Shown here piece by piece: positions 36,461 to 48,449 of a stretch of DNA of 64,000 nt. Within the stretch, counting starts at the first letter, position 1. Each line of letters begins with the position of its first letter. The DNA is from Candidatus Coatesiibacteriota bacterium (GTDB lineage: Bacteria > JAFGND01), in assembly GCA_016927185.1 (NCBI GenBank), contig JAFGND010000055.1:9537-73536 (forward strand), given 5' to 3'. The notes under the pieces were generated by a model that did no database searches, had not been told where the DNA came from, and saw nothing but the letters and a program-made list of their open reading frames with translations. Both the position numbers and the translations under genes were made by a program.

Positions 36461-36916
36461 TTATTCTTTAATATCAGGTTTCTTATCAAGTATTATTGTT
36501 ACAGGACCATCATTAACAAGATGTACATTCATGTAGGCTCCAAAAACACCAGTCTTCACCTTCTTGTTACTATTTTTCAGTTTGTCAATAAAATAATCTA
36601 CTAGCTGTTCACCTCTCTCTGGTTCTTCAGCTTTACTCCAGGATGGTCTTCTTCCTTTCTTTATTTCAGCGCAGAGCGTAAATTGAGAAACAACAAGAAT
36701 TTCTCCTTCTGCTTCATCTATATCAAGATTCATCTTGCCTTCATTATCCTCAAATATTCTCAATTCACAACACTTCTTAGCCATCCAGTCAGCTTGTTCT
36801 TCAGTATCTCCCTTCTCTATGCCCAGAAGAACAAGCATTCCATGATTGATTTTGCTTATAAGCTTACCCTTAATGCTGACTGAAGCTTCGGACACTCTCT
36901 GAAGAACTATTCTCAT
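36461..36916 (-). CDS. dtd: D-aminoacyl-tRNA deacylase
   Basis: Removes D-amino acids (and glycine from tRNA-Ala) from mischarged tRNA. 151 residues. The two family motifs are present: SQFTLCAEIKKGRRPSW near residue 77 and the Gly-cisPro region NDGPVTI near 136. MRIVLQRVSEASVSI is the canonical start. It follows ligA by six bases. Confidence 0.95.
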   Translation of the reverse strand: MRIVLQRVSEASVSIKGKLISKINHGMLVLLGIEKGDTEEQADWMAKKCCELRIFEDNEGKMNLDIDEAEGEILVVSQFTLCAEIKKGRRPSWSKAEEPERGEQLVDYFIDKLKNSNKKVKTGVFGAYMNVHLVNDGPVTIILDKKPDIKE

Positions 36917-36922
36917 CTCTTC

Positions 36923-39570
<2,648 letters not shown>

Positions 39571-39578
<8 letters not shown>

Positions 39579-39984
39579 TTTTTTCTTCCCTTTTCTCTGA
39601 AGCTTCTTCAATAAGCTTCTCAATATCCCAGCCATTTATGAATAAACCCGTAATTGTTGCTTCCTCAATCTTTACATCTGTAAGATCTGCATCATTAATA
39701 CTTGTATTGCTCAGATTTATATTTTTTATGTTTGCATTACTTAGGTTGACGTCGTTGATTTCTGCATCACCTAAATCAGTGTCGATTATTGTAATATAAT
39801 GTGCATTTACATTTTTTATTTCACTATTCTCCATATTGACATCATGAAACCTGGACTTGAAGAGATTTGTAGATCTCAATTTAGCTCCCTTCAAATTAGT
39901 ATCTTCAATTTTTATCTCAACAAGATTTGAATTTTTGAAAATAGCTCCAACCATCCTGAGACCGTTTATTTCCAGTTTTTCCAT
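39571..39984 (-). CDS. Pentapeptide-repeat-like protein
   Basis: 137 residues. Regular five-residue periodicity such as NLKGA KLRST NLFKS RFHDV NMENS EIKNV and later NLSNA NIKNI NLSNT SINDA DLTDV, consistent with a right-handed quadrilateral beta helix. The central residue is often Ile or Asn as well as Leu, so the pattern is a loose version of A(D/N)LXX. No signal peptide. ATG 39984 is chosen because AGGAG lies six bases upstream. Function unknown; some family members mimic DNA and inhibit gyrase, which is only a possibility here. Confidence 0.78.
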
Positions 39985-40014
39985 CTCCAACTCCTGTATT
40001 TTATTCAAATGATT

Positions 40015-40042
40015 GAATTATTCTTTGCTATTTGTTTGTCAA
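40015..40042 (-). promoter_or_regulatory. Possible sigma-70 promoter of the pentapeptide-ligA-dtd operon
   Basis: On the minus strand TTGACA (40042-40037) and TAATTC (40020-40015) are separated by 16 bases, about 30 bases before the ATG at 39984. Found by eye. Confidence 0.38.
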
Positions 40043-40174
40043 GCCCTGCTTTTTATTAATCATTAAAATAAAACCTGTTTTGAAATCAATTAAATAAATG
40101 AAGATACTTATCTAAATTTAAGGACTTGACAAAATGCATATGCAAAGAGATATCAAGCAAAATGGAGGTTAAAA

Positions 40175-40699
40175 ATGCTAAGAAATCAAATTTTGTTCTT
40201 TTCGTTAATTTCATTCTTGTTTTCAGCATGTTCTTGTTCAAAGAATCCGAAGCAGAAATCTGCAGTAACTATAAAGCAGTTTGCATTAGATGATTTGAGT
40301 GAAGTAATAACAAAAGATAATGTTGAAATTGACAAGAACGATTCTTTCGATAAAAAAGGCTCACTTAAAATAAGTACTGACAAAGACATAGTGATAAAAC
40401 TTTTCGATATTGATGAGAATGTAGAAGATGCAAAGATTGTATTCTCTGCAAAAATGAAATCAAAGGATCTTGAAGGGAATAGTTATCTTGAAATGTGGGT
40501 AATGACACCAGACAAGAAGGAATTCTTTTCCCGAGGTCTGGATAATGCTATAAAAGGAAACAATAACTGGGGAGAATATGCAATACCTTTTTTCTTGAAA
40601 AAGGGGGAGAAAATCACTCATATACGGCTTAATCTTGTAATCAAGGGAAAAGGTACTGTCTGGATTGATGATGTGAAAGTGGAGAAAGTGCGAAACTAA
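40175..40699 (+). CDS. Lipoprotein with jelly-roll-like C-terminal half
   Basis: 174 residues. Lipobox LFSAC gives lipidation at C19 after a hydrophobic N-terminus. The mature part has strands ending in GTVWIDDVKVEKV, a closing strand typical of carbohydrate-binding jelly-roll modules, with NNWGEYAIPFFLKKGEKITHIRLNLVI before it. No catalytic residues. GGAGG precedes the ATG. Monocistronic. Its stop overlaps that of the convergent BamA-like gene in four shared bases. Confidence 0.75.
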   Translation: MLRNQILFFSLISFLFSACSCSKNPKQKSAVTIKQFALDDLSEVITKDNVEIDKNDSFDKKGSLKISTDKDIVIKLFDIDENVEDAKIVFSAKMKSKDLEGNSYLEMWVMTPDKKEFFSRGLDNAIKGNNNWGEYAIPFFLKKGEKITHIRLNLVIKGKGTVWIDDVKVEKVRN

Positions 40700-42039
40700 G
40701 GAATAAGATTCAGTGAGAGGTGTAAGATACCATCCTTGATTTTCCGGTTTCTTGCAACTCCGTAATCAATTCTCGCACATCCGAACCAGGGGACTATAAA
40801 TCTGATACCTCCTCCCACTCCACCTGCAGGATACCATTTGTAATCTTCATAATAACGAGTATACTCTATCTGCCTGCCTGAATACAAGTATCCTGCATCA
40901 AGGAAGAATCCACCATCTATTGTAAGATCTATATTCTTGCCCCATCTTCCAGTATATGGCACATCAAAAATCTTTTTGGGAATTATTGGGAATCTTATCT
41001 CGAAATTGCCTCTCACTGCTTTTATATATTCCCAGTCTCCTTCTTCATAACCTCTCAGGGAACTTCCCCCTCCCCAATGTCCTTGCTTATAGGGTGGGAT
41101 GTCTTTACCGCTGATATAGCTGGCAACTCCTCCTGAAGCAAATCTAAGTTTTTTCCATATCGGAATAATATGAGTAACAGAAAAGTTATGTTCTCCTACA
41201 TAAGGGATATTCTTGTATAAACCCTGATAAAAAACTGTTTCAGATGAAATCCTGAAACCTTTCAATGGATTTTCATAGATATCCCTTGTGTCATAATAGG
41301 CTCCCAGCTTTTCCCTTACATATAAATCACCATTTTCATTATATAATTCAAATGCAGGTATTCTTTTGAAATATTCAATTCCTGCAAGTGAATATGCTCC
41401 AAATCTCTTTAGCGGGAAGAAATTGAGACCTGCTTCAGAAACAATATATTTGTCTTTTGTAATATCCAGAGTGTCTTCCGGAAAAGGATTTCTGGCTGAA
41501 TAATAGCTAACTTTTGCCTGATAACCAATTATATCCTTGTATCCCCATGGAGAGACCCATTCACCCTCAAGCCTCCATAATCCAAGAGCAGCTCCAGTAA
41601 ATGCTATTCGGTATCCATTACCAAGAAAGTGCCTGTCAGTATATTTCAAACCCAATTCTATCCTGTCCTTGAATGGAAGTTTGTTTCTTTCTGGATAATA
41701 ACTAACAAAGGGTAGAGGGAAGGGATATTTTGTAATTCGCTCTTTATAGGCTATTATCAAGTTATACTTATTGTCTCCGGTTTTCTCTATTTCATATTCC
41801 ACTTCTGCATAAAAACCTGTATTTATGAGTTTGGTTTTGGCTTCTTCTATGTCATGTCTTGAATAATGCCTGTTTTCTTTCAGTTCGCAACAACGTTTAA
41901 GAAATCTCTCTTTGCTTCTTCCGTCTCCCTTGAACACTATTTTGTCCAGAAGGAATTCTTCATCTGTAGCATAAAGAAAAACTATATTCAGGAGAATGAT
42001 CGCGAAAAGTATCAGTTTTATATATCTATTTTCATGCAT
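40696..42039 (-). CDS. BamA/TamA (Omp85) family outer-membrane protein, single POTRA
   Basis: 447 residues. Signal sequence (YIKLILFAIILLNIVFLYA), one POTRA-like domain (FLLDKIVFKGDGRSKERFL, then YNLIIAYKERI) and a C-terminal 16-strand-type barrel rich in alternating aromatic strands. The conserved loop-6 motif of Omp85 proteins appears as GGGSSLRGYEEGD, and DTRDIYENPLKGFRIS matches the strand-12/13 signature. One POTRA is fewer than BamA (five) or TamA (three), so this is probably an accessory secretion or lipid-handling barrel and not the essential BamA. It ends its operon and overlaps nth by 22 bases. Confidence 0.87.
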   Translation of the reverse strand: MHENRYIKLILFAIILLNIVFLYATDEEFLLDKIVFKGDGRSKERFLKRCCELKENRHYSRHDIEEAKTKLINTGFYAEVEYEIEKTGDNKYNLIIAYKERITKYPFPLPFVSYYPERNKLPFKDRIELGLKYTDRHFLGNGYRIAFTGAALGLWRLEGEWVSPWGYKDIIGYQAKVSYYSARNPFPEDTLDITKDKYIVSEAGLNFFPLKRFGAYSLAGIEYFKRIPAFELYNENGDLYVREKLGAYYDTRDIYENPLKGFRISSETVFYQGLYKNIPYVGEHNFSVTHIIPIWKKLRFASGGVASYISGKDIPPYKQGHWGGGSSLRGYEEGDWEYIKAVRGNFEIRFPIIPKKIFDVPYTGRWGKNIDLTIDGGFFLDAGYLYSGRQIEYTRYYEDYKWYPAGGVGGGIRFIVPWFGCARIDYGVARNRKIKDGILHLSLNLIP

Positions 42040-42650
42040 AATGATTCAATTATACAATTAGTACAATCTGGTTTCCTTGCATTACATACTTTTCTTCCAT
42101 GATTAATTAGTAAATGAGACCAGTCAATCCATCTGTCCTTGTCAAGCAATTGCATCAAGTCAGTTTCAATCTTTTCTGCATCTTCATGCCTGGTTAAGCC
42201 AAATCTTCTTGTCAATCTTTTTACGTGAGTATCTACAACTATACCTGAAATTATCCCATAACCTGTGCCTAGAACTATGTTTGCTGTTTTTCTTCCTACT
42301 CCACTTAATGTTATCAGAGATTCCATTTTTTTTGGAACAATGCCATTGAATTTTTTCTGTATTTCTGTTGATAGAGATTTCAAGTTTTTTGCTTTCTGAT
42401 GGAAGAATCCAAGTGGTTTTATTATTTCTTCTATAGAAGCAACATCTGCTTCAGAAAGGGATTTAAAATCCGGGAATGTCTTGAATAATACTGGAGTTAC
42501 TTCATTAACTTTCTTGTCAGTTGCTTGTGCACTTAAAACAGTAGAAACAAGCAACTGATATAAGTTATGAAATTCCAGTCCACATCTTGCATCTGGATAA
42601 TGCTTATTAAGCATTTCATATATATCATTACATCTTGTTTTAATATTCAT
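42018..42650 (-). CDS. nth: Endonuclease III
   Basis: DNA glycosylase/AP lyase for oxidised pyrimidines. 210 residues. LSAQATD near residue 39, HhH motif LSGVGRKTA with catalytic K121, and VVDTHVKR with D140. The [4Fe-4S] ligands are C189, C196, C199 and C205 (Cx6Cx2Cx5C). It lies two bases after an outer-membrane gene, an odd operon partner. Confidence 0.96.
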   Translation of the reverse strand: MNIKTRCNDIYEMLNKHYPDARCGLEFHNLYQLLVSTVLSAQATDKKVNEVTPVLFKTFPDFKSLSEADVASIEEIIKPLGFFHQKAKNLKSLSTEIQKKFNGIVPKKMESLITLSGVGRKTANIVLGTGYGIISGIVVDTHVKRLTRRFGLTRHEDAEKIETDLMQLLDKDRWIDWSHLLINHGRKVCNARKPDCTNCIIESLCMKIDI

Positions 42651-42652
42651 AT

Positions 42653-44500
42653 TTATTCAAAAAGGTTCATGAAAATACCGTATCTTAAATATGTTCCCTC
42701 GATATATTTTATAGAGCCAAATTTTCTTTGTTCAGTCCCATTGTACATTGTAAACCACGCATGCAAGTCGCTTAATTTCACTGCAAATCCGAATCCAAGA
42801 AGGTGGTCAAATGTCTCTTGATATGCAAGGTACATTCTCCCATAACCTTGAACAGATAGGGATTTTGTTATCTGGAAATGTCTACCAGCTTGAAAATAAC
42901 CTCTTTGCTCATATTTTTCTTTCTCCCTGTAAAAACCATTCAAAGTTCCTTCAATGTTTATCTTCAATGGTAATGAGTCTACTCTTGAATAAACAACTGG
43001 TTCTACAAATGCACAATCCCTTATTGTCATATGATATCCATAATTCTCTACAAGGGGATATGCTTCTGTTACCTTATCCCAGTATTGACCTGTTTTCAGA
43101 ATCAGCCTGAAGATTATTGGATATTTATATCTGATCTGTCTTTCTACCCCACCTTCAATCCATGCTTGCTTTTCAAGAACTGGATCTGGTGTATTCTGTG
43201 AAGGAGTGAATATCTGAGTTATATCGAAAGTATTGGCTTTGAATCCTCCTGCAAAGTGTCCCTTCCATATGTTACCTAAGGGAGTATCCATTTCTGCTAT
43301 TAATCCAGGAAGAGCTTTTGGTCCTCTATCAACAACCCAGTTCAAGCCAATCCTGCTTATACTTTCTCCTTTTATGAATGCAGGTCCTAAGAAACCATCT
43401 GATTTTATAGATTTTATGTAAAAATCATTATATTCTTCTGTTTCATAACTTGACTGACCTTCAAATAAGAGCTCAAATGATGAAGAAGGATAGATGATTG
43501 ACCATGAAGTTCCTATTTCTCTCTGGAAGCTTTTATCTAAATCAGATGAATGATTTGGTTTGTATTCCGGGGTAAATCTATGAAACAGTCTCACATCTAT
43601 TCTCTTGTTAGAATTTGTTGTTCCTAAGGCGTTCAAATAAAAGGTTTTATTGTAACCCCAATAAGAGAATACATCAGATGTATCAGTTTCTTCAAACCAG
43701 TTGTGTTTATACTCATTTCCGATAAATCCACCTTTCAAGAGCCATTTGCTGTTAAGAAGGGCTATCAAGGAGAGATCTCTCTGCCAGAAGCGAGATAATT
43801 CACCCAACTGATAGGTATAGAATTCCGGATTGGAATCATCAATGGAAACAAAGGATCCATTAGTTTTTCTGTTAGAAAAAACTGCCTGAAAAGCGAAGTT
43901 CTTGTCAATATTCCTTCCCAGATATAAATCATTACCATCATAATGATAATATCCAGTATCCACGCTGAATCGTGAGAAAATTCTCTCCTGAATAGGAATT
44001 GTCTCTATGTAAATTATCTTGCGTGTCTTATCTACTTTTATTGAGTTTATTCTTTCCAGAGAAATATCCTTGAATCTCGCTGGCAGCTCCCTCAAATGAT
44101 TTAAATGCTGACCATCAATTATAACCTTGTAATCTGTTTCACCATGAACAAAGCCTGCCCCAGACCATAAGTTTATTCCTATATAATCTCTAAGAAAGCT
44201 TATTATATCAGTGGAAGCATAACTATTTATCTCTTCGGAGTTGGCTGTAGTACAGAAACCTGAACATGAATATTCAAAATATGGAACTATACCTGAATAC
44301 TTTTTATAGAACATATCCATTTTAGTTGGTTTTTTTTCCTTTTTGGTAGTATCGTCAGAAGAAGGTTCAATAGCAATATCCTTGGTATCTCTGGTTATCT
44401 TTGGTGGTGAAATCAACATGACATCATTAATAATCATCTCTGAATCAGCAAACAAGATTGAGAATATAATGATAACAAGGAAGAAATAGTATTTAAGCAT
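42653..44500 (-). CDS. TonB-dependent receptor-like outer-membrane protein
   Basis: 615 residues. Signal peptide (MLKYYFFLVIIIFSILFA). The plug-like stretch around residues 95-155 reads TDIISFLRDYIGINLWSGAG, YKVIIDGQHLNHL and LERINSIKV, matching the plug consensus (DvL..vPGv...G....v.iDG.....L....ieri.v). The remainder is a beta barrel of Tyr- and Trp-rich strands. The N-terminus lacks an obvious TonB box, and the barrel is shorter than in most siderophore receptors. ATG 44500 follows the previous stop directly. Substrate unknown; a degenerate plug is possible. Confidence 0.78.
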   Translation of the reverse strand: MLKYYFFLVIIIFSILFADSEMIINDVMLISPPKITRDTKDIAIEPSSDDTTKKEKKPTKMDMFYKKYSGIVPYFEYSCSGFCTTANSEEINSYASTDIISFLRDYIGINLWSGAGFVHGETDYKVIIDGQHLNHLRELPARFKDISLERINSIKVDKTRKIIYIETIPIQERIFSRFSVDTGYYHYDGNDLYLGRNIDKNFAFQAVFSNRKTNGSFVSIDDSNPEFYTYQLGELSRFWQRDLSLIALLNSKWLLKGGFIGNEYKHNWFEETDTSDVFSYWGYNKTFYLNALGTTNSNKRIDVRLFHRFTPEYKPNHSSDLDKSFQREIGTSWSIIYPSSSFELLFEGQSSYETEEYNDFYIKSIKSDGFLGPAFIKGESISRIGLNWVVDRGPKALPGLIAEMDTPLGNIWKGHFAGGFKANTFDITQIFTPSQNTPDPVLEKQAWIEGGVERQIRYKYPIIFRLILKTGQYWDKVTEAYPLVENYGYHMTIRDCAFVEPVVYSRVDSLPLKINIEGTLNGFYREKEKYEQRGYFQAGRHFQITKSLSVQGYGRMYLAYQETFDHLLGFGFAVKLSDLHAWFTMYNGTEQRKFGSIKYIEGTYLRYGIFMNLFE

Positions 44501-44501
44501 T

Positions 44502-45869
44502 TTATACAAGCTCTTTAAGAATTGCTTCTGAAATTTTATCAGAAAAATATAATTTCATGTCAATACCCATTGACCATAACAAACTATTGTTGATTTCATA
44601 TATATCTTTACTAAACGGACTCTTTCTGAATAAATCACCTAAAACATTCCATGAGATATTTTTATAATAGTCTATTCTATCCCACCCTATTTCCTCTTGC
44701 GTTTCTATATTATTCAAGAAATCAGGTAATATTTCTCTTTCGATATTTCTCATTACCTTTTTCAGGATCATTTCCTTTTCCTGTTCACTATTATCTGCAG
44801 GTTTGAACGGAAAAGAGATTTGAATAATGTTTCTTCTTGGATTATTAACATCTTCTGATTGCTGCAATGGACAACCCAGATATACCGGAGGATTATAATT
44901 GTCTTCCTTCTTCTTTTCTCTCCAATATCTCTCTATGTTTAAGGGAAGCAGAAGATTATGTCTTGCCAATTTAGTATATTCCTGCCTTGTTTTTACAAGA
45001 CAAGATATATTTATCAATCTCTTGCTTCTGCTTATGTTACTTGTTTTGATCTCTTTTTCGTTTCTATAAAATTTGATTGCTTTTTTGTAACAATGAGTAT
45101 TTATTAATATTTTCTCTGCATTTATATAGTTTTCATTTCCAAGATTCACTTTCAAGCCATTTGTTCCATTTGTTTCTATTGTCATATTATTGAAGTTCTC
45201 TAATATTTCTATATCGCTTTCCTTTAAAGCATTAAATGCAATTTCCTCAAGAGATTTATTGAATTTAAAAGAACCTTCCATAAATGCTCTGAGTGCTATT
45301 ATATCAGAAAATCCTGGCAGATTACAGTATGAAAGCGATAACAAGTGAGGTAATGATAACCATGCAGATTTGAATCTGTGATTGAAAACTCCATCCAAAA
45401 TAGAATATGACATAACTTCGTGATTTCTAAATCTATGTGTATTTAAATCCATGGAAGTAAAATAGTCGGTTTTCAGGGACTTGTTTTGTTTTATTTTTTC
45501 ATTCAATTCTTTCAGTATATTTATTCTTTTTGCAAGATATTTGTAAAAACCGTTTGTATTTTTAACATCAATGATACCAAGGAGTTCCTCCATTTCAAGC
45601 AGTGAAAATGTAATATCAAAACTATATTTATCAAAATTATTAAAAACCCTTGTTAATTGAGGTAGAAGCACAGGTTTTGCTTCTTCATACAACCAGGATA
45701 GCGATTCAGGAAGAAAGCTTTTTCCATAATCCAATGGTTGTTCATATAGAGCATTTTTCTTGAAATCAGAAGAAGGAAGTATCAAGCTTAAATTCAGACC
45801 TGAATTCCTGAGCAGTAAAGCCGTTGCAAGGCAAGTAATATCATTGCCTATTATTATGCATTTTGTCAC
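44502..45869 (-). CDS. Rossmann-type putative oxidoreductase, unassigned
   Basis: 455 residues. The N-terminus (CIIIGNDITCLATALLLRNSGLNLSLIL) has the strand-loop-helix-strand of an FAD/NAD-binding Rossmann fold, but the GxGxxG loop is altered to GNDITCL, and no second FAD motif is evident. Similar overall to NAD(P)-binding amine-oxidase-like or carotenoid-isomerase-like proteins, without certainty. GTG at 45869 is proposed (AAGGA upstream), which overlaps nrnA by 29 bases; an in-frame ATG at 45902 is the alternative. Lies between a cytoplasmic nuclease and outer-membrane genes. Confidence 0.65.
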   Translation of the reverse strand: MTKCIIIGNDITCLATALLLRNSGLNLSLILPSSDFKKNALYEQPLDYGKSFLPESLSWLYEEAKPVLLPQLTRVFNNFDKYSFDITFSLLEMEELLGIIDVKNTNGFYKYLAKRINILKELNEKIKQNKSLKTDYFTSMDLNTHRFRNHEVMSYSILDGVFNHRFKSAWLSLPHLLSLSYCNLPGFSDIIALRAFMEGSFKFNKSLEEIAFNALKESDIEILENFNNMTIETNGTNGLKVNLGNENYINAEKILINTHCYKKAIKFYRNEKEIKTSNISRSKRLINISCLVKTRQEYTKLARHNLLLPLNIERYWREKKKEDNYNPPVYLGCPLQQSEDVNNPRRNIIQISFPFKPADNSEQEKEMILKKVMRNIEREILPDFLNNIETQEEIGWDRIDYYKNISWNVLGDLFRKSPFSKDIYEINNSLLWSMGIDMKLYFSDKISEAILKELV

Positions 45870-46827
45870 AACATATTTCCTTGACTGCAGAAATGATTTC
45901 ATTTTTGACTTCGAAAAGAGGTCTTTTTATGTATGCACCGGATGCTGATTTGTGTCCTCCTCCATCCCATCTTCTTGCAAATTCATTTACATCAAATCTT
46001 CCCTTGGAGCGGAAACTGCATTTAGTAGTTTCATCATTATTCATGCCTACTAGTACTATTCCAAGTTCAGTTTCCCTGTTTCTTATCGTATAAGATGAAA
46101 GCTGCTCAAGATCAGATATTTTCATATCATGTTTTATCAACATTTCTGAAGTAATACAGAAAATAAGGACATTATCTATCTTGGTAGCTTCTGTGATAGC
46201 CTGTGCAAGCAATTTCCAGTATGCAAGTGATTTTGTGAAGTATGCATTTTCGGATATAAATACTGGATCAGCACCTGCTTCCACAAGTATTGAGGCCATT
46301 TTTAGTGTTTCTGAACTGGTCAGGGAATATGAAAACTGACCAGTGTCAGTCAAAATTCCCAGATAAAGAGCTTCTGCCTCATTTCTTGAGAATTTCTTAT
46401 GCTCTAGAAAGAGTTTTGCTGTTACTTCAGATGCAGATGAAGAGTTTCCTATTACATGATTCCATCTTCCAAAGTTTTCGTTACTGATATGATGGTCAAT
46501 ATTTATTATATCTACTTTTTCTATATCTATTTGCGGCAAAACCAATCGGTCTTTTGATGCAGTGTCAAGAGCCAGAATAATATAATCAGAAGAAGGCATA
46601 TAATCATCCTGGACAATTTTCACTTTATCAGTAAGGAATTTATATTCAAAAGGGATTTCTCTACTATTGATGTACAAGGATATTTTTTTGTTTACTGAGA
46701 ATTCGCTTAATCTATAATACCAGGCTACTGAAGAAGCAATTGCATCTCCATCAGGTTTTTTATGAGTTACAATCAGTATCTCAGAATAGTCTTCAATTAT
46801 TTCTCTAATCTTCTCAAAACTAAGCAT
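45841..46827 (-). CDS. DHH-DHHA1 phosphoesterase, NrnA-like nanoRNase / pAp phosphatase
   Basis: 328 residues. It degrades short oligoribonucleotides and 3'-phosphoadenosine 5'-phosphate in its family. Metal motifs: THKKPDGDAIAS at 21-32, LALDTA at 85-90, DHH at 111-113 (NIDHHISN) and GILTDTGQF. The C-terminal DHHA1 domain carries the substrate-binding WDGGGHKSASGA. Complete and of typical length. First gene of the nth operon, divergent from coaX. Confidence 0.92.
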   Translation of the reverse strand: MLSFEKIREIIEDYSEILIVTHKKPDGDAIASSVAWYYRLSEFSVNKKISLYINSREIPFEYKFLTDKVKIVQDDYMPSSDYIILALDTASKDRLVLPQIDIEKVDIINIDHHISNENFGRWNHVIGNSSSASEVTAKLFLEHKKFSRNEAEALYLGILTDTGQFSYSLTSSETLKMASILVEAGADPVFISENAYFTKSLAYWKLLAQAITEATKIDNVLIFCITSEMLIKHDMKISDLEQLSSYTIRNRETELGIVLVGMNNDETTKCSFRSKGRFDVNEFARRWDGGGHKSASGAYIKRPLFEVKNEIISAVKEICCDKMHNNRQ

Positions 46828-46984
46828 ATGATTACTGCCTTAAGCATAGATAAGATAAATAGCGTCAAGAATTCTTTTAAAGCCTTGTTGAATTGATAAC
46901 AGGCTAAGAAATTAATGAATGAATATTCAAGATGAAATCTTAACTATTGACTAAAATAGAAGCTTTACAAAGAATAACACTGCT

Positions 46985-47743
46985 ATGTTGAAGGATTTCA
47001 GAATAATTCTTGATCTTGGGCATAGTGCTATCAAGGTAGCCTTGTTCCGGGGAATTCAACTTATCTCAAGTTCCAGTTTTTCACTGGATAAATTACCAGA
47101 GATATTTGTTTATATTGAGAATGAACTGTTTCCTTATACAAGATTGATAGGTTTAGGATGGGTAAATTATCCCAAGTACGGGGAGTTCCTTGCATTAGTT
47201 AAATCTTCCTGGAAAATCCCGATTGTCAACCTTGCAGATAATAAAACTGAATATATCCCAGTCAATTATGAACCACCAGAATCTTTGGGATTAGACAGGA
47301 TAGCTAATGCATATGCCGCACTAGAGTTATTCAATCCCCCTATTGTTGTAGCAGATATCGGGACTGCAGTAACTGTTGATTTGATAACAGATGATGGATT
47401 TATGGGGGGATATATTCTCCCAGGTCCTAAAATACTTACAGAATGCTATATGAATATTACTTCTCAGAAAATATCCATAAAAATACCTAATGAATTACCT
47501 GTTTATCTGCCTCAAAGCTCTCAAGAAGCTCTTTCATTTGGAGCTTTGATTACAGCCTATGGAGGTTTGAAGGAATCTCTTGATATCATAAGAGAATCAA
47601 TCAAGTATGAAAGCCTTATATTCACAGGAGGTTTTGCAGGCTATTTTCATTCTTTTTTTGAAGAAAGCATGGTGTTTCCAAATCTTACTCTGGAAGGCTA
47701 CAATCAAATGCTAACCTGGCATATTGAAGCAGACACTGAATAA
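46985..47743 (+). CDS. coaX: Type III pantothenate kinase
   Basis: First step of coenzyme A synthesis. 252 residues of the ASKHA fold. The phosphate-1 loop is LDLGHSAIKVALF, a variant of the usual DxGNT. PPESLGLDRIANA, DIGTAVTVDLI and MGGYILPG are the diagnostic type III motifs. The ATG follows TTGACT at 46947, and no Shine-Dalgarno is visible. It abuts the convergent GNAT gene with no space. Confidence 0.93.
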   Translation: MLKDFRIILDLGHSAIKVALFRGIQLISSSSFSLDKLPEIFVYIENELFPYTRLIGLGWVNYPKYGEFLALVKSSWKIPIVNLADNKTEYIPVNYEPPESLGLDRIANAYAALELFNPPIVVADIGTAVTVDLITDDGFMGGYILPGPKILTECYMNITSQKISIKIPNELPVYLPQSSQEALSFGALITAYGGLKESLDIIRESIKYESLIFTGGFAGYFHSFFEESMVFPNLTLEGYNQMLTWHIEADTE

Positions 47744-48439
47744 TTACAGGATGAATTTCTGGAAAAAATCAATATTTTTTTCCCAGTTTTCCCTGTTCAG
47801 TTCCATAACCCTTGAATCAAGTAGCTTGTTATCCTTGAACATCAATTTCTCTTTATCCACAACTTCCTTATGAAATGCTTTTCCCATCAAGCAAAGAGAA
47901 GCTGAGTTTTCAATATAGGCTTCTGTACTTATAAGCTGCAGATGCCTCATGGAAGAAAATGCCCAGCTAAGTGTTATCATTTTTACAACTGAACCTATTC
48001 CCTTCCTCCAGTATTCTTTTTCAGCTATTAGTGTTCCGGTCTTTCCGACAATATCTCCTTTTCTAAGCATTGTTTTAGAGAATACACTGCCACCTTTGGT
48101 AAACTCGTGAACATAACAGTATTCCTTTTTCAGTCTTAATTTGTAGGATTTCTTGATTTCAAACAATTCCAGAGATGTGCAACCAACTTTTTTCAGATCG
48201 TTTTCTGAAATTATGAATATCAAGAAAAAAAACATATCAGCAGAACATGCTATCTCTTCAAGCTTCTTCTTTTCCCAATGCACATTTATTGGAATATTTA
48301 ATAGGAGATTCCGAATGACTTCTCTATTGTTAAGCCATCTCACGAAATCAGGAAGATCCCTTTCTATATCAAGGGGTGATAATCCTACTGTAACTCCATT
48401 TTCAGGATGTCTTCCTTTGAGAAAGAATACTTCATTCAT
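47744..48439 (-). CDS. GNAT-family acetyltransferase
   Basis: 231 residues. The acetyl-CoA-binding core is EYWRKGIGSVVKMITLSWAFS, followed by LQLISTEAYIENSASLCLMGKAF, the RimJ/RimL-type pattern (N-x-x-S.....G). LSPLDIERDLPDFVRWLNNREV is the typical N-terminus of this subfamily. Substrate is unknown. Last gene of the operon that begins with the lipoprotein hydrolase at 52079. Confidence 0.85.
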   Translation of the reverse strand: MNEVFFLKGRHPENGVTVGLSPLDIERDLPDFVRWLNNREVIRNLLLNIPINVHWEKKKLEEIACSADMFFFLIFIISENDLKKVGCTSLELFEIKKSYKLRLKKEYCYVHEFTKGGSVFSKTMLRKGDIVGKTGTLIAEKEYWRKGIGSVVKMITLSWAFSSMRHLQLISTEAYIENSASLCLMGKAFHKEVVDKEKLMFKDNKLLDSRVMELNRENWEKNIDFFQKFIL

Positions 48440-48449
48440 TGCTAACCTT

